Shown here: positions 8,714 through 18,030 of the stretch, in pieces
Position numbering within the stretch: the stretch's first letter is position 1
Layout of the letters: every line of letters begins with the position of its first letter
Source: CAZKWG01 sp964615375
Lineage (GTDB): Bacteria; Myxococcota_A; UBA796; CAZKWG01
DNA length: 64,000 bases
Reading direction: 5' to 3'
Assembly: GCA_964615375.1 (NCBI GenBank)
Contig: CAZTOW010000001.1
Location: 1 to 64,000 of the forward strand
Program-made: the position numbers and the translations under genes
The notes under the pieces: model-generated
What the model saw: only the letters and a program-made list of their open reading frames with translations
Database searches by the model: none
What the model was told of the DNA's origin: nothing

Positions 8714-9930
8714 TCTTCCCCATGTCCGGGCTGCTGGCCCTCGCGCTGCTGGCGCTCCCGCGGCCGGCGCTGGCCGACCCGCTGGCCTGTGAGGCCCAGA
8801 CCTCTCAGGACCTGAACTGCAACCTCGTGGACGCCGCCGACGAGCCCGCGGTCGACCTCTCCGACCCCCAGTGCGCCGTGGGGCTCGACGCGGACGGTGA
8901 CCCCTGGACCACCGCCGACGCCTACCTGGACTACGCGACCTTCGGGTGCGCGCTGCCCGTGGTCGGGCTGGACGAGGACGGGGACGGCTACGGCTTCGGC
9001 GCGCTGATCTTCAGCGACGGCGTGGTGGCGGACCTCACCGTGGCGCTGGCCTGCGACAACTGTCCCGCGGTCAGCAATTCGGAGCAGCTCGACAGCGACT
9101 GCGATGACGTGGGCGACCCCTGCGACAACTGCGTGGCCATCTCGAACACGGACCAGTCGGACTCCGACGGGGACGGGCTCGGGGACCTCTGCGACGGCTG
9201 TCCCTGGGACTTCGACCCCAGCCAGGCGGACGTGGACGTCGACGGGGTGGGGGACGCCTGCGACCTCTGCCCGGGGGAGGCGGACCCGGAGCAGGCGGAC
9301 CTCGAAGGGGACGGCGTCGGCGACGCCTGCGACACCTGCCCGCTGGACTACGGCGTGGGGGACCCGGACGGGGACGGGGACGGCGTCGGCGACGCCTGCG
9401 ACACCTGCCCGGAGCAGAAGAACGCGAGCCAGGCCGACCATGACGGGGACGGGGTGGGGGACGCCTGCGACGTCTGCCAGCAGATCTTCGATCTCGACCA
9501 GATCGACGCCGACGGGGACGGGGTGGGGGACGCCTGCGACCTCTGCCCCGACCTGGCCGAGCTCGAGCAGGCCGACCGTGACGGGGACGGGGTGGGAGAC
9601 GCCTGCGACCTCTGCCCGAAGAAGGACGATCCCGAGCAGTTCGACGAGGACGGGGACGGAGTGGGAGACGCCTGCGACCTCTGCCCCGAGGTGGACGACC
9701 CCGAGCAGATCGACCGCGACGACGACGGCGAGGGTGACGCCTGCGACCTCTGCCCCATGATCCCCTCGCCCCAGGAGGACGCCGACGGGGACGGGATCGG
9801 CGACCGCTGCGACGTGGAGTTCGAGCTCCGCGGGGGTGTGTCCTGCGCCTCGATCGGCGCCCCGCGGGGCTGGGGATGGTTGGCCCTGCTCCTCGGGGCG
9901 CTGTTGTTGGGGCGGCGGTCGCGGCCCTGA
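8710..9930 (+). CDS. Thrombospondin type-3 repeat protein with MYXO-CTERM-like tail
   Basis: About 406 residues. The ATG at 8710 overlaps the upstream stop and follows GGAGGG. After a signal peptide (MIFPMSGLLALALLALPRPALA) and about 100 residues of leader come roughly eleven repeats of the form DxDGDGVGDACDxCP, Ca-binding thrombospondin type-3 motifs (about residues 115-370). The C-terminus has a Cys, a hydrophobic stretch (WGWLALLLGALLLG) and RRSRP, a sorting-signal layout like MYXO-CTERM. Coupling to the OmpA-family gene suggests a joint surface structure. Repeats of this kind are prone to misassembly, so the exact repeat count is uncertain. Confidence 0.85.
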   Translation: MIFPMSGLLALALLALPRPALADPLACEAQTSQDLNCNLVDAADEPAVDLSDPQCAVGLDADGDPWTTADAYLDYATFGCALPVVGLDEDGDGYGFGALIFSDGVVADLTVALACDNCPAVSNSEQLDSDCDDVGDPCDNCVAISNTDQSDSDGDGLGDLCDGCPWDFDPSQADVDVDGVGDACDLCPGEADPEQADLEGDGVGDACDTCPLDYGVGDPDGDGDGVGDACDTCPEQKNASQADHDGDGVGDACDVCQQIFDLDQIDADGDGVGDACDLCPDLAELEQADRDGDGVGDACDLCPKKDDPEQFDEDGDGVGDACDLCPEVDDPEQIDRDDDGEGDACDLCPMIPSPQEDADGDGIGDRCDVEFELRGGVSCASIGAPRGWGWLALLLGALLLGRRSRP

Positions 9931-9955
9931 TCAGCCTACCCACACGCGCTTGCCC

Positions 9956-11497
9956 TCAGCGCTCCGCCGTCTCGTCGCAGGTCCCGTACTCGTAGGTGAT
10001 CAGGATGTGGGCGCCGTACTCCGGCTCCTCGTCCAGTCGGACGGCGTTGGACTCCGCGTAGTAGAGCCAGTCGCTGGTCGGGACGCCGTCCACCTCCACC
10101 GTGATGGTGTCCTCCCAGGGCGTCTCCCGCAGCTCGAAGGTGTCGGTGACGGGCAGGCCCACCGAGAGCTCCGCGAGGTCGGCCGCCACATCGGTCCAGT
10201 CCACCTCGCAGAAGTTGACGAAGAAGCCGCCGCTCTCGGAGGCGGCCTCGTCGTAGAAGGTCCCGGGGGCGGCGGTGGCGCAGCCCGTGGGCACGGGGCC
10301 GGCGACGGCGGAGACGGTGGCGTTCTCGGTGAAGCTCTGCACCTCGCCCAGGTAGCGGCTCACGCCCAGGCCGCTCTGCTCGGGCTCGTCGGTGAGGTGG
10401 AGGATGGAGACGCGGGCGCCGTCGCGGAGGAAGCCCTCGTTGCAGCCGCCCTCGGTGGACGCCTCCAGCGCCTCCACGGCCAGCCGGAAGCCGGCCTCGG
10501 TGTAGCCCCCGGAGGTCCCGAAGACCGCCTCTTTGAAGGTCGACTCGGCGTCCTCCGTGTCCAGGGTGAACAGGGTCTCGTTGTGACAGCCGCTGTCGGC
10601 GGTGACCACCGCGAGCTGGAACTCCGTGCCGATCTCCTCGAGCGCGGCGATGAACTCGGGGAGCTCGGCCGCGAGCCGCGCCGTGTCGTCCTCCATGCTG
10701 CAGGAGCGATCCACCGTGAGCAGCAGGTCGGTCTCGGCCCAGGCGCCCTGCGCGAAGAGATCCTCCTTCACCTGCGTCAGCGTGGTCAGGCTCAGCTCGG
10801 CCGTCACGTCGCCCGTGGGATCGTCGCTGCGCACGTAGACCGTGCCCGACCAGTCGCCGTCCGTGGTGGCGAGGCTCTCCACGATCACCGGGAGCTCTTC
10901 GCCCGACGCCAGGAGGAGGGGGAGCCCGGTCGGCTCGACGACGCGGAAAGATCCGCCCATCACGCCGATCTCGGTGACCGTGGCCTCGCCCTCGCCCTCG
11001 TTGACCAGCGTGAGCTCGCCCTGCACCGGGCCGCAGTCCGTCAGGTGCTCGCCCAGCGCGAAGGGGTCCGGGCCCAGGCTCAGCGCGGGGTAGAGGCCCG
11101 CGCCGGAGAGCCCCACGCGCAGCTCGGGCTCCACCGGGTCCGTGCTCTCCAGGACCAGCTCGCCCACGTCGTCCTGGCGCCGCGAGGTGTAGGTGACGAC
11201 GACCTCGCGCGTCTCGCCGGGGACCAGGGAGAACTCCTCGTCCGCGCTCTCGACCACGAAGGCCCCCGAGGCGTCCACCCAAGGGGGCTCCACCCACAGC
11301 GTGGCGTTGCCTACGTTCTCCACCGTGACCGGGAGGCTCCGCGCCTGGCCCGCGTCCAGCGCGCCGAAGTCCAGCTCGGCGGGGTCCACCGCGATGCGGG
11401 CCGCGTAGTCCTCGCTCTCCGTGGCGTGGCCGAAGCGCTGCTCGGGCGAGCAGGCGCTCGCCCAGAGGGTCAGGAGCGTGCAGATACGTTTCTGCAT
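9956..11497 (-). CDS. Lipoprotein with ASH-like and von Willebrand A domains
   Basis: 513 residues. Lipoprotein signal ending WASAC (Cys16). Residues about 35-245 resemble two ASH / choice-of-anchor-D beta-sandwiches (DPAELDFGALDAGQ, then a second one with VNEGEGEATVTEI). Residues about 255-440 are VWA-like: DLLLTVDRSCSMEDD carries the MIDAS DxSxS motif, and HLTDEPEQS follows later. The C-terminal 70 residues carry a beta-rich segment with DTFELRETPWEDTITV. A secreted adhesion or metal-dependent binding role is the usual reading. Convergent with the TSP3 gene, 25 bp apart. Confidence 0.82.
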   Translation of the reverse strand: MQKRICTLLTLWASACSPEQRFGHATESEDYAARIAVDPAELDFGALDAGQARSLPVTVENVGNATLWVEPPWVDASGAFVVESADEEFSLVPGETREVVVTYTSRRQDDVGELVLESTDPVEPELRVGLSGAGLYPALSLGPDPFALGEHLTDCGPVQGELTLVNEGEGEATVTEIGVMGGSFRVVEPTGLPLLLASGEELPVIVESLATTDGDWSGTVYVRSDDPTGDVTAELSLTTLTQVKEDLFAQGAWAETDLLLTVDRSCSMEDDTARLAAELPEFIAALEEIGTEFQLAVVTADSGCHNETLFTLDTEDAESTFKEAVFGTSGGYTEAGFRLAVEALEASTEGGCNEGFLRDGARVSILHLTDEPEQSGLGVSRYLGEVQSFTENATVSAVAGPVPTGCATAAPGTFYDEAASESGGFFVNFCEVDWTDVAADLAELSVGLPVTDTFELRETPWEDTITVEVDGVPTSDWLYYAESNAVRLDEEPEYGAHILITYEYGTCDETAER

Positions 11498-11561
11498 GGT
11501 GTCCTCGTTTGGGTGTGGGTGCGAAGGACCCTAGCACGTCGCGGCGACCGGGTGGGGTCAC

Positions 11562-11571
11562 GGTTCTGCAA
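11562..11571 (-). promoter_or_regulatory. Shared upstream element TTGCAGAACC (copy 2)
   Basis: Minus-strand copy of the decamer found before the OmpA-family gene at 7168-7177, here 74 nt before the VWA lipoprotein start. Similar spacing supports a common promoter or regulator site. Confidence 0.35.
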
Positions 11572-11646
11572 AGATGGCCTGGGAGATGAATTGACGCCGC
11601 CTTGGCAGCGCGTGACGCTCGCTTGACGGACCCGGCCGATGAATGG

Positions 11647-11654
11647 TGTAGAAA
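11647..11654 (+). promoter_or_regulatory. Candidate -10 element shared with 1948-1955
   Basis: TGTAGAAA, 32 nt before the start at 11687. A TTGACG lies at 11623-11628, but the 20-nt spacing is long for a sigma-70 promoter, so only the -10 part is proposed. Confidence 0.3.
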
Positions 11655-11686
11655 GGTGATGATCCAACGCACAAGCCGAGGTGCTC

Positions 11687-14215
11687 GTGAGGGCTGCCCC
11701 CATCCCCGCGCTGCTCGCGCTGCTCGCCCAGGGCTGCATCGTCCCCGAGCCGCCGCTCGACCGGCGCGACCAGGACCGGGACGGCTACCTGGCCTATGAG
11801 GACTGCGACGACCTGGACCCCGACATCTCGCCGGGGGTCGAGGAGCGCTGCGACGGTCGGGACGAGGACTGCGACGGCCTCGTGGACGACGCGGTGGGTC
11901 CGGGCTGGTACACCGACGCCGACGGCGACGGCTGGGGCACGGGCGAGCCCCACACCGACTGCGAGGACGAGCCGGGCATGGCCAACCGCGGCGAGGACTG
12001 CGACGACGCGGATCCGGCGGTGAACCCGGCCGCGGGCGAGCGCTGCGACGGGCTGGACGAGGACTGCGACGGCCTCGTGGACGAGGACCCCACCGACGGG
12101 CTCGAGGCCTGGTTCGATCACGACGGGGACGGCTACGGCTCGCCCGCGCTGACGCTCTGGGTCTGCGCGCTCGAGGACGGCCTGGTGGACAACGACGGGG
12201 ACTGCCAGGACGGCGACCCGGACACGCACCCGGGCGGCCAGGAGGTCTGCGACGAGGCCGACGACGACGAGGACTGCGACGGGCTCGTCGACGACGCGGA
12301 CGCGGACACGACGGGGCAGGGGACGGTGTGGCGCGACCGGGACGGCGACGGGACGGGCGACACGCTGAGCCCGCTCGCGGCCTGCGACGCGCACGAGGGC
12401 TACGCCGAGGAGGCGGGCGACTGCGACGATCAGGATCCGGCCATCGGGGGGCCCGAGAAGCACTACGAGGATCTGGACGGCGACGGCTACGGGGTCGAGT
12501 ACGCGGTCCTGAAGGTCTGCCTGGGCACGCCCGGCGCCGTCCTGGTCGCCGGCGACTGCGCGCCCGAGGACCCCGAGCGCAGCCCCGCCGCGGTGGAGCT
12601 CTGGTACGACGGGGTGGACCAGGACTGCGACGGCGGGAGCGACTACGACCAGGACGGGGACGGCTACGACGCCGACGCCTGGGGCGGCGAGGACTGCGAC
12701 GATCTGGCCGCCGCCGTGCTCCCCGACGCCGTCGAGCTCTGGTACGACGGGGTGGACCAGGACTGCGACGGCGGGAGCGACTACGACCAGGACGGAGACG
12801 GCTACGACGTCGACACCTGGGGCGGCGAGGACTGTCAGGATCTGGACGCGCGCGCCAACCCTGAGCAGACCTTGCCGGCCTTCCCCGGGGACTGGGACTG
12901 CGACGGGGCGGCGGATCTGGACGGCGAGGACTGGACGGACGACGGGAGCGCCTGGTCCAGCCTGGGGGCGGCGGTGGCCGGGGCCGGGGACGTGGACGGC
13001 GACGGGCTGCCCGACCTGCTGATCGGCGCACCCGGGGACTACGATGACCAGGGCGGTGGGGTCCTGCTGATCTCCGGGCCGGGCAGCGCGGGACCCACCG
13101 AGGCGACAGCGACCTTCGGGTCGAGCATCACCTCGGTGCAGGGCGTGGGGTGGCGGGTCGGCGGCGCGGGGGACCTGGACCAGGACGGTTACGCTGACGT
13201 GCTGGTGGGGGCGAGGAACCTCTCGTCCATGCGCCGGTACGCCGGCTCCGTCGGGCTGCTGGCTGGGCCGATCTCGGGGGAGCTGGACACCAGCTCGCTC
13301 GACCTGGTGCTGTCCGGCGACAACACAGATGATCACATGGGGGATGGCCTGGATCTGGGCGATCTCGACGGGGACGGGAGCGTGGAGCTCGCCCTGGGGG
13401 CGCCGTATCACCTGACCTCCATGTCCCGGCCCGAGGAGGGCGTGGTCTACGTCACGGGCCTCGACCTCGAGGGCGACGTCGAAGACCTGGCCCTCGCCAC
13501 CCTGAGCACCGGCGGGAGCTACGACCGCGTCGGGGCCGCCATCGCCGCGGGTGACTCCGACGGCGACGGCATCGACGAGCTGCTCATCGGCGCGCCCGAG
13601 CAGGCTGGGGACACGGGGCGCGCCTGGCTGGTCTCCGGGCCGCTGTCCGGCGCGCTGGCCATGGAGGACCTCGGCGTGTCGATCGCCGGCTTGAACGCTG
13701 AGGATGCGATGGGCGCAGGCCTGGACGCCGGGGTGGACGTCAACGGGGACGGCTACGAGGATCTGCTGCTGGGGGCGCCCGATCGGACGGTGGAGGGCGC
13801 GAGCAGCGCGGGCAGCGCCTGGCTCATGCTCGGCCCGATCAGCGCCTCCCGGGACGCCTCGACCTACGACGCCCGCTATCGCGGCGACACCACGGGCGAA
13901 CGGCTCGGCAGCGCCGTCGTGTTCGCGGGCGACCTGGACGGGGACGGCGCGGAGGACATCGCGGTCGGCGCGCCCGGCGTGGACGGCGGCGGCGGCGACA
14001 TGGGCGAGGTCTGGCTCTACCTGAGCGCGCACTCTGGGAGCTACGAGCCCGAGGACGCCAGTCTCGCCCTGCGCGGAGGCCAGGAGGGGCTGCTCCTCGG
14101 CTCGGCCCTGGCGGCGCCCGGGGATCTGGACGGGGATGGTTACCCCGAGCTCCTGGCGGGCGGCGGCAACAGCATCGACGCGGGGCAGGTCCTCCTGCTT
14201 CGAGGAGGTCTCTGA
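11687..14215 (+). CDS. MopE-repeat / FG-GAP propeller lipoprotein (paralogue 3)
   Basis: About 842 residues. Two in-frame GTG codons (11681, 11687) could start it. I prefer 11687 because GAGGTG lies at the same spacing as before the ATG of the paralogue at 1987, and a TGA at 11660 closes the frame upstream. Lipobox LLAQGC. MopE-type repeats fill residues about 25-400 and seven FG-GAP units the rest (for example GDVDGDGLPDLLIGAP). It is colinear with paralogue 1, including the WYDGVDQDCDGGSDYDQDGDGY-type double unit. The stop overlaps the next gene's start, forming an operon of two such lipoproteins. Confidence 0.87.
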   Translation: MRAAPIPALLALLAQGCIVPEPPLDRRDQDRDGYLAYEDCDDLDPDISPGVEERCDGRDEDCDGLVDDAVGPGWYTDADGDGWGTGEPHTDCEDEPGMANRGEDCDDADPAVNPAAGERCDGLDEDCDGLVDEDPTDGLEAWFDHDGDGYGSPALTLWVCALEDGLVDNDGDCQDGDPDTHPGGQEVCDEADDDEDCDGLVDDADADTTGQGTVWRDRDGDGTGDTLSPLAACDAHEGYAEEAGDCDDQDPAIGGPEKHYEDLDGDGYGVEYAVLKVCLGTPGAVLVAGDCAPEDPERSPAAVELWYDGVDQDCDGGSDYDQDGDGYDADAWGGEDCDDLAAAVLPDAVELWYDGVDQDCDGGSDYDQDGDGYDVDTWGGEDCQDLDARANPEQTLPAFPGDWDCDGAADLDGEDWTDDGSAWSSLGAAVAGAGDVDGDGLPDLLIGAPGDYDDQGGGVLLISGPGSAGPTEATATFGSSITSVQGVGWRVGGAGDLDQDGYADVLVGARNLSSMRRYAGSVGLLAGPISGELDTSSLDLVLSGDNTDDHMGDGLDLGDLDGDGSVELALGAPYHLTSMSRPEEGVVYVTGLDLEGDVEDLALATLSTGGSYDRVGAAIAAGDSDGDGIDELLIGAPEQAGDTGRAWLVSGPLSGALAMEDLGVSIAGLNAEDAMGAGLDAGVDVNGDGYEDLLLGAPDRTVEGASSAGSAWLMLGPISASRDASTYDARYRGDTTGERLGSAVVFAGDLDGDGAEDIAVGAPGVDGGGGDMGEVWLYLSAHSGSYEPEDASLALRGGQEGLLLGSALAAPGDLDGDGYPELLAGGGNSIDAGQVLLLRGGL

Positions 14216-16554
14216 TGATGAAGACGCGCTGGCTCCTGGTCCTGCTCTGCGCCTGCGGCGGGGGCTCGTCCAAACCATCCACGGTGGAGGACGCGGACGG
14301 CGACGGCGTCTCGCTGCCCTACGACTGCGACGACGAGGACGAGCGGGTGAGCCCGGATCTGGAGGAGGTCTGCGACGGGCTCGACAACGACTGTGACTTT
14401 GAGGTGGACGAGGACGCCAGCGACGGCTGGCTCTGGTACGTGGACGCGGACGGCGACGGCTACGGCCTCGACGACTACGGGCGCCTCGACTGCGCGCCGC
14501 GCGAGGACGAGGTGGGCCTGCCCGGCGACTGCGACGACCAGGACGAGGACATCTCGCCGCTGGCCGAGGAGCGCTGCGACGACGTCGACAACGACTGCGA
14601 CGGCGAGGTGGACGAGGCGAGCGCCCAGGACGCGAGGGCCTGGTACCCCGACGAGGACGGCGACGGCGTAGGCGCCGATGTCGAGGCCTGGTACGCCTGC
14701 GAGGCGCCCGAGTCCTATGTGGACGAGACCGGCGACTGCGACGACGGCGACGCGGAGATCTCCCCCCTGGAGCACGAGCGCTGTGACGGGCTGGACGGGG
14801 ACTGCGACGGGGTGGTGGACGACGACGCGCAGAACGCTCCCCGGTGGTTCGACGATCATGACGGCGACGGCTACGGCCGCGCGGGCACCGTCGTGGCGAG
14901 CTGCGAGCAGCCCGAGGGCTATGTCGACAACGCGGACGACTGCGACGACCAGGCCCCCGAGTCCTACCCCGGCGCGCAGGAGATCTGCGACGAGGAGGAC
15001 AATGACTGCGACGGGGTCGATGACGACGAGGCCCTCGACGTCTCGACCTGGTACGCCGACGTGGACGGCGACGGCTACGCGGGCGCCGACGAGGCCCTCA
15101 CCATGCAGAGCTGCGCGGCCCCCGACGGCTTCTACGCGGATCCAGTGGACTGCGATGACGCCGCGCCCGGGGTCTCCCCCGTCGCCCAGGAGATCTGCGG
15201 CAGCGGCGTGGACGAGGACTGCGACGGCGCCCTGGACCCCTGCCAGGTCATCGCGCTGCTGCGCGGCGAGGCCGAGGACGATCTGCTGGGCTACGCGCTC
15301 TCCGCGGCGGGGGACGCCGATGGAGACGGCCTGGACGACCTCTTCGTCGGCGCCTACGGGGCCGGGCGCGGCGGGGCGGGCGAGCTCTACCTGCTCCTCG
15401 GGCCCATGGACGATGAGTCGAGCACCGCGGACGTGGCCGCCACCTGGACCGGGGCGAAGGGGGACGGGGCGGGCGCGGCGCTGGCGGACGGCGCGGACCT
15501 CGACGGGGACGGCGCCGCCGATCTGCTGGTGGGCGGGCCGGAGAGCGATCGGGGCGCGACCGACGCGGGCGTCGCCTTCCTCAGCTACGGCGCGGCGGAG
15601 GGCGGCAGCCTGGACGACGCCGAGGCCCTCATCCTTGGCGATGAGGAGGGGATGCTGTTGGGGAGCGCGCTGTCCCTGAGCGCTGAGCTCGGCTGGGACG
15701 GCTCCGGAGCGGCCCTGATCGGCGCCCCCGGGGACGACGAGGTCGGGACGGACGCCGGGCTCGCGCTGCTCTACCTGAGCGCCGCCTCCGGCAGCCTGAG
15801 CCCCGGCGACGCCGACGCCGTGCTCCTGGGCGAGGCCGAGGCCGACGAGGCCGGGGAGACCCTTCAACTGGGAGTGGACCTCGACGCCGACGGGCTCGGC
15901 GATCTGCTCGTGGGCGCGTCCAAGGCCAGCCACGGGGGGCTCTCGAAGGCCGGGCGCGTCTACCTGGGCCTCGGGCCGGTGAGCGGGAGCCTCTCGCTGG
16001 CCGACGCCGACGCGATCCTGGGCGGCGCGGTGGAGGGCGAGCGCGCCGGCCGCGGGCTCTGCGCCCCCGGGGATCTGGACGGCGACGGCTACCAGGACCT
16101 GGCGGTGGGCGCGCCCTTCGGGGACGGCGGGGCCATGGAGAGCGGGCTGGTCTACGTGGTGCGCGGGCCGCTCAGCTCGGGCGGGCTCGGGACCCTGGCC
16201 TCGGCCACCCTGCTCGGCCCCGTCGCGGAGATGCGCGCGGGCTGGTCCGTGAGCGCGGGTGATCTCAACGGCGACGGCGACATCGACCTGGCCGTGGGAG
16301 CGCCCTACGCGGGCTACGAGGGCGAGCAGGCCGGGGCCGCGTTCGTGGCGTTGGGTCCTTTCTCTGGGTCCAGCGCGCTCGACGCGGCCGAGGCGCGGGT
16401 CCTGGCCGAGGCGGCGGGTGACCAGACCGGGCGCGCGCTCCTCGTTCCTGGCGACGTGGACGGCGACGGGCTCGACGATCTGGCGGTGGGCGCGCACCGC
16501 AGCAGCCCCGGCCTGGACAAGGCCGGCGCCGTGTTCCTGGTCCCGGGTTGGTGA
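14215..16554 (+). CDS. MopE-repeat / FG-GAP propeller lipoprotein (paralogue 4)
   Basis: 779 residues. The ATG at 14215 overlaps the previous stop (TGATGATG; the next ATG at 14218 is equally possible), with GAGGAGG just upstream. Lipobox LLCAC, then about 330 residues of MopE-type DCDD and CDGxDNDCD repeats and about 430 residues with seven FG-GAP positions. The third FG-GAP is degenerate: GWDGSGAALIGAP has lost the DxDGDG Ca loop. It is translationally coupled to paralogue 3, so the pair is probably made together, perhaps as partners on the surface. Confidence 0.87.
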   Translation: MMKTRWLLVLLCACGGGSSKPSTVEDADGDGVSLPYDCDDEDERVSPDLEEVCDGLDNDCDFEVDEDASDGWLWYVDADGDGYGLDDYGRLDCAPREDEVGLPGDCDDQDEDISPLAEERCDDVDNDCDGEVDEASAQDARAWYPDEDGDGVGADVEAWYACEAPESYVDETGDCDDGDAEISPLEHERCDGLDGDCDGVVDDDAQNAPRWFDDHDGDGYGRAGTVVASCEQPEGYVDNADDCDDQAPESYPGAQEICDEEDNDCDGVDDDEALDVSTWYADVDGDGYAGADEALTMQSCAAPDGFYADPVDCDDAAPGVSPVAQEICGSGVDEDCDGALDPCQVIALLRGEAEDDLLGYALSAAGDADGDGLDDLFVGAYGAGRGGAGELYLLLGPMDDESSTADVAATWTGAKGDGAGAALADGADLDGDGAADLLVGGPESDRGATDAGVAFLSYGAAEGGSLDDAEALILGDEEGMLLGSALSLSAELGWDGSGAALIGAPGDDEVGTDAGLALLYLSAASGSLSPGDADAVLLGEAEADEAGETLQLGVDLDADGLGDLLVGASKASHGGLSKAGRVYLGLGPVSGSLSLADADAILGGAVEGERAGRGLCAPGDLDGDGYQDLAVGAPFGDGGAMESGLVYVVRGPLSSGGLGTLASATLLGPVAEMRAGWSVSAGDLNGDGDIDLAVGAPYAGYEGEQAGAAFVALGPFSGSSALDAAEARVLAEAAGDQTGRALLVPGDVDGDGLDDLAVGAHRSSPGLDKAGAVFLVPGW

Positions 16555-16622
16555 GGGCGGCGCCTGCAGAAACCAGACGGGTTAGTCCTCCCTGCTCCCA
16601 ACCTGAGGAGCAGGAGGCGCAC

Positions 16623-17423
16623 ATGGCACGTTTCAATATCCTCTTCGCTCTACTCGGCGCGCTGGCGCTCAGCGGCTGCACCGACGACGGGAAGACCGAC
16701 GACAGCTCGGGTGGCGACGACAGCTCGGGCGGTGACGACAGCGGCGGCGTCAGCGGGATCACCATCGCCGGCACCGCCAGCAACCTGCTCACGGGCGAGG
16801 CGGCGGCCGAGGGCCTCTGCGTCCACTTCGCCGATCCGACGGCGGCGGTGGGCGGCGGCGAGCTCGTGACGCTGGCCTCCGGCACCGTGGGCGCGAGCGG
16901 GGCCTACAGCGTGGCGGGCGTGGACAACACCATCTACATCGGCCTGCTGGCCCTGGTGGAGGACTGCGAGGGCTCCGCCACCACCGTCATGCCGACGGCC
17001 ACCGGCGTCAAGCGCGAGGAGTACTACGACCTCGCGCCGGGCTCCACGCTGTCGGACTTCTCCATCTACTCCATCGACGCGGGCAGCCAGGCCATGTTCC
17101 AGGCGGGCATGGAGGGCGCCGGCTACGCGGGCGACCTGGGCACCGACGGGGCGCTGGTCGGCTTCGCGCTGGACAGCTCGGGCGCGGGCGTGGACGGCGC
17201 CGTGGTCGACGCGCCGGACGGCTACACCGTCTACTACATGGCGGCCGACGGCAGCTTCAACACCACCGGCACCTCGGCGGCGACCCGCGGCCTCTTCATC
17301 GTGCCCGCCGCGACCATCGCCACCTACAGCGTGAGCGCCGACGGCTACACCTTCGAGAGCGAGCTGGTGGGCAGCCAGCCCGGCTACGCCGTGCTGATCC
17401 GCTTCATCGGGACGGCGGGCTAG
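16623..17423 (+). CDS. Lipoprotein with two carboxypeptidase-regulatory-like domains
   Basis: 266 residues. The start at 16623 follows AGGAGG and gives a lipoprotein signal (MARFNILFALLGALALSGC). A low-complexity Asp/Ser/Gly stretch (DDSSGGDD repeated) precedes two beta-sandwich-like units with G(A/T)AS, SGAYSVAGV and later ADGSFNTTG, resembling CarboxypepD_reg / transthyretin-like folds. No enzyme motif is seen. The 3' end overlaps the convergent minus-strand gene by 20 bp. Surface role inferred; function unknown. Confidence 0.75.
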   Translation: MARFNILFALLGALALSGCTDDGKTDDSSGGDDSSGGDDSGGVSGITIAGTASNLLTGEAAAEGLCVHFADPTAAVGGGELVTLASGTVGASGAYSVAGVDNTIYIGLLALVEDCEGSATTVMPTATGVKREEYYDLAPGSTLSDFSIYSIDAGSQAMFQAGMEGAGYAGDLGTDGALVGFALDSSGAGVDGAVVDAPDGYTVYYMAADGSFNTTGTSAATRGLFIVPAATIATYSVSADGYTFESELVGSQPGYAVLIRFIGTAG

Positions 17424-18030
17424 GCCTCCCGGCGACCTCGGCGGGGAAGGAGACGGTGCCTTCGATGGCGATCTCTAGGGTGTAGACCTCTTCCACGTAG
17501 GCGTACCTGATCTCCCACCCGTCGAAGGAGGCCGCGTCGTCCAGGGTCTCCGCCGTGACCTCCCCCTCCGCGGGATCGCTGAGGAGGGTCACGACGGCCA
17601 GCCCGTCGCGCAGCGCGAGGCCTCGCCAGCTGGGCGAGGCCAGCTCGACGTACTCGCAGACGGTGCCGGGCGTGACCTCGATCTCGTAGAAGCGCTCGCA
17701 GTCGGGACAGGCGGCGGCGAGGATCTCGATCGTGTCCCGGTCGGCGACCTCGACGCCCTGCTCCTCGACCTCGTCGTCGCAGCTGTAGAAGTCGTGGTCG
17801 ATGACGAAGTGGCGCCCCCCGCGCCACACCGAGTAGTCCGGGGAGGGGCCCCCAGGCTCTCCGGTCTCGCCGGTCTCACCGGGCTGGTCGGTCTCGCCGG
17901 GCTGGTCGGTCTCGCCGGTCTCGCCGGGCGGGTCGGTCTCGCCGGTCTCGGCGGGGGCGCCGCTGTCCGAGGGCGCCGGGATCCACCACGCGCAGCCCGG
18001 CGCCAGGAGCAGGAGAGCAAGGCGGATCAT
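17404..18030 (-). CDS. Lipoprotein, paralogue of 21006-21674, end of kinase operon
   Basis: 208 residues. Lipobox LLAPGC, then a linker of GET/GETDQP repeats and a domain beginning DYSVWRGGRHFVIDHD. The domain has about four Cys, including the pair in CPDCERFYEIEV, and a final FDGWEIRYAYVEE segment. The same domain occurs in the first gene of this operon. The start codon overlaps the kinase stop by 4 nt (ATGA). The family is not one I recognise. Its position suggests it senses, or is controlled with, the kinase; that is inference. Confidence 0.75.
   Translation of the reverse strand: MIRLALLLLAPGCAWWIPAPSDSGAPAETGETDPPGETGETDQPGETDQPGETGETGEPGGPSPDYSVWRGGRHFVIDHDFYSCDDEVEEQGVEVADRDTIEILAAACPDCERFYEIEVTPGTVCEYVELASPSWRGLALRDGLAVVTLLSDPAEGEVTAETLDDAASFDGWEIRYAYVEEVYTLEIAIEGTVSFPAEVAGRPSPPSR

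Noticed and set aside
9936..13031. A 1031-residue minus-strand ORF
   Set aside because: It is an Arg/Pro/Gly-rich shadow of the FG-GAP and VWA genes; long antisense ORFs are expected in very GC-rich DNA. It has no sensible start or domain.
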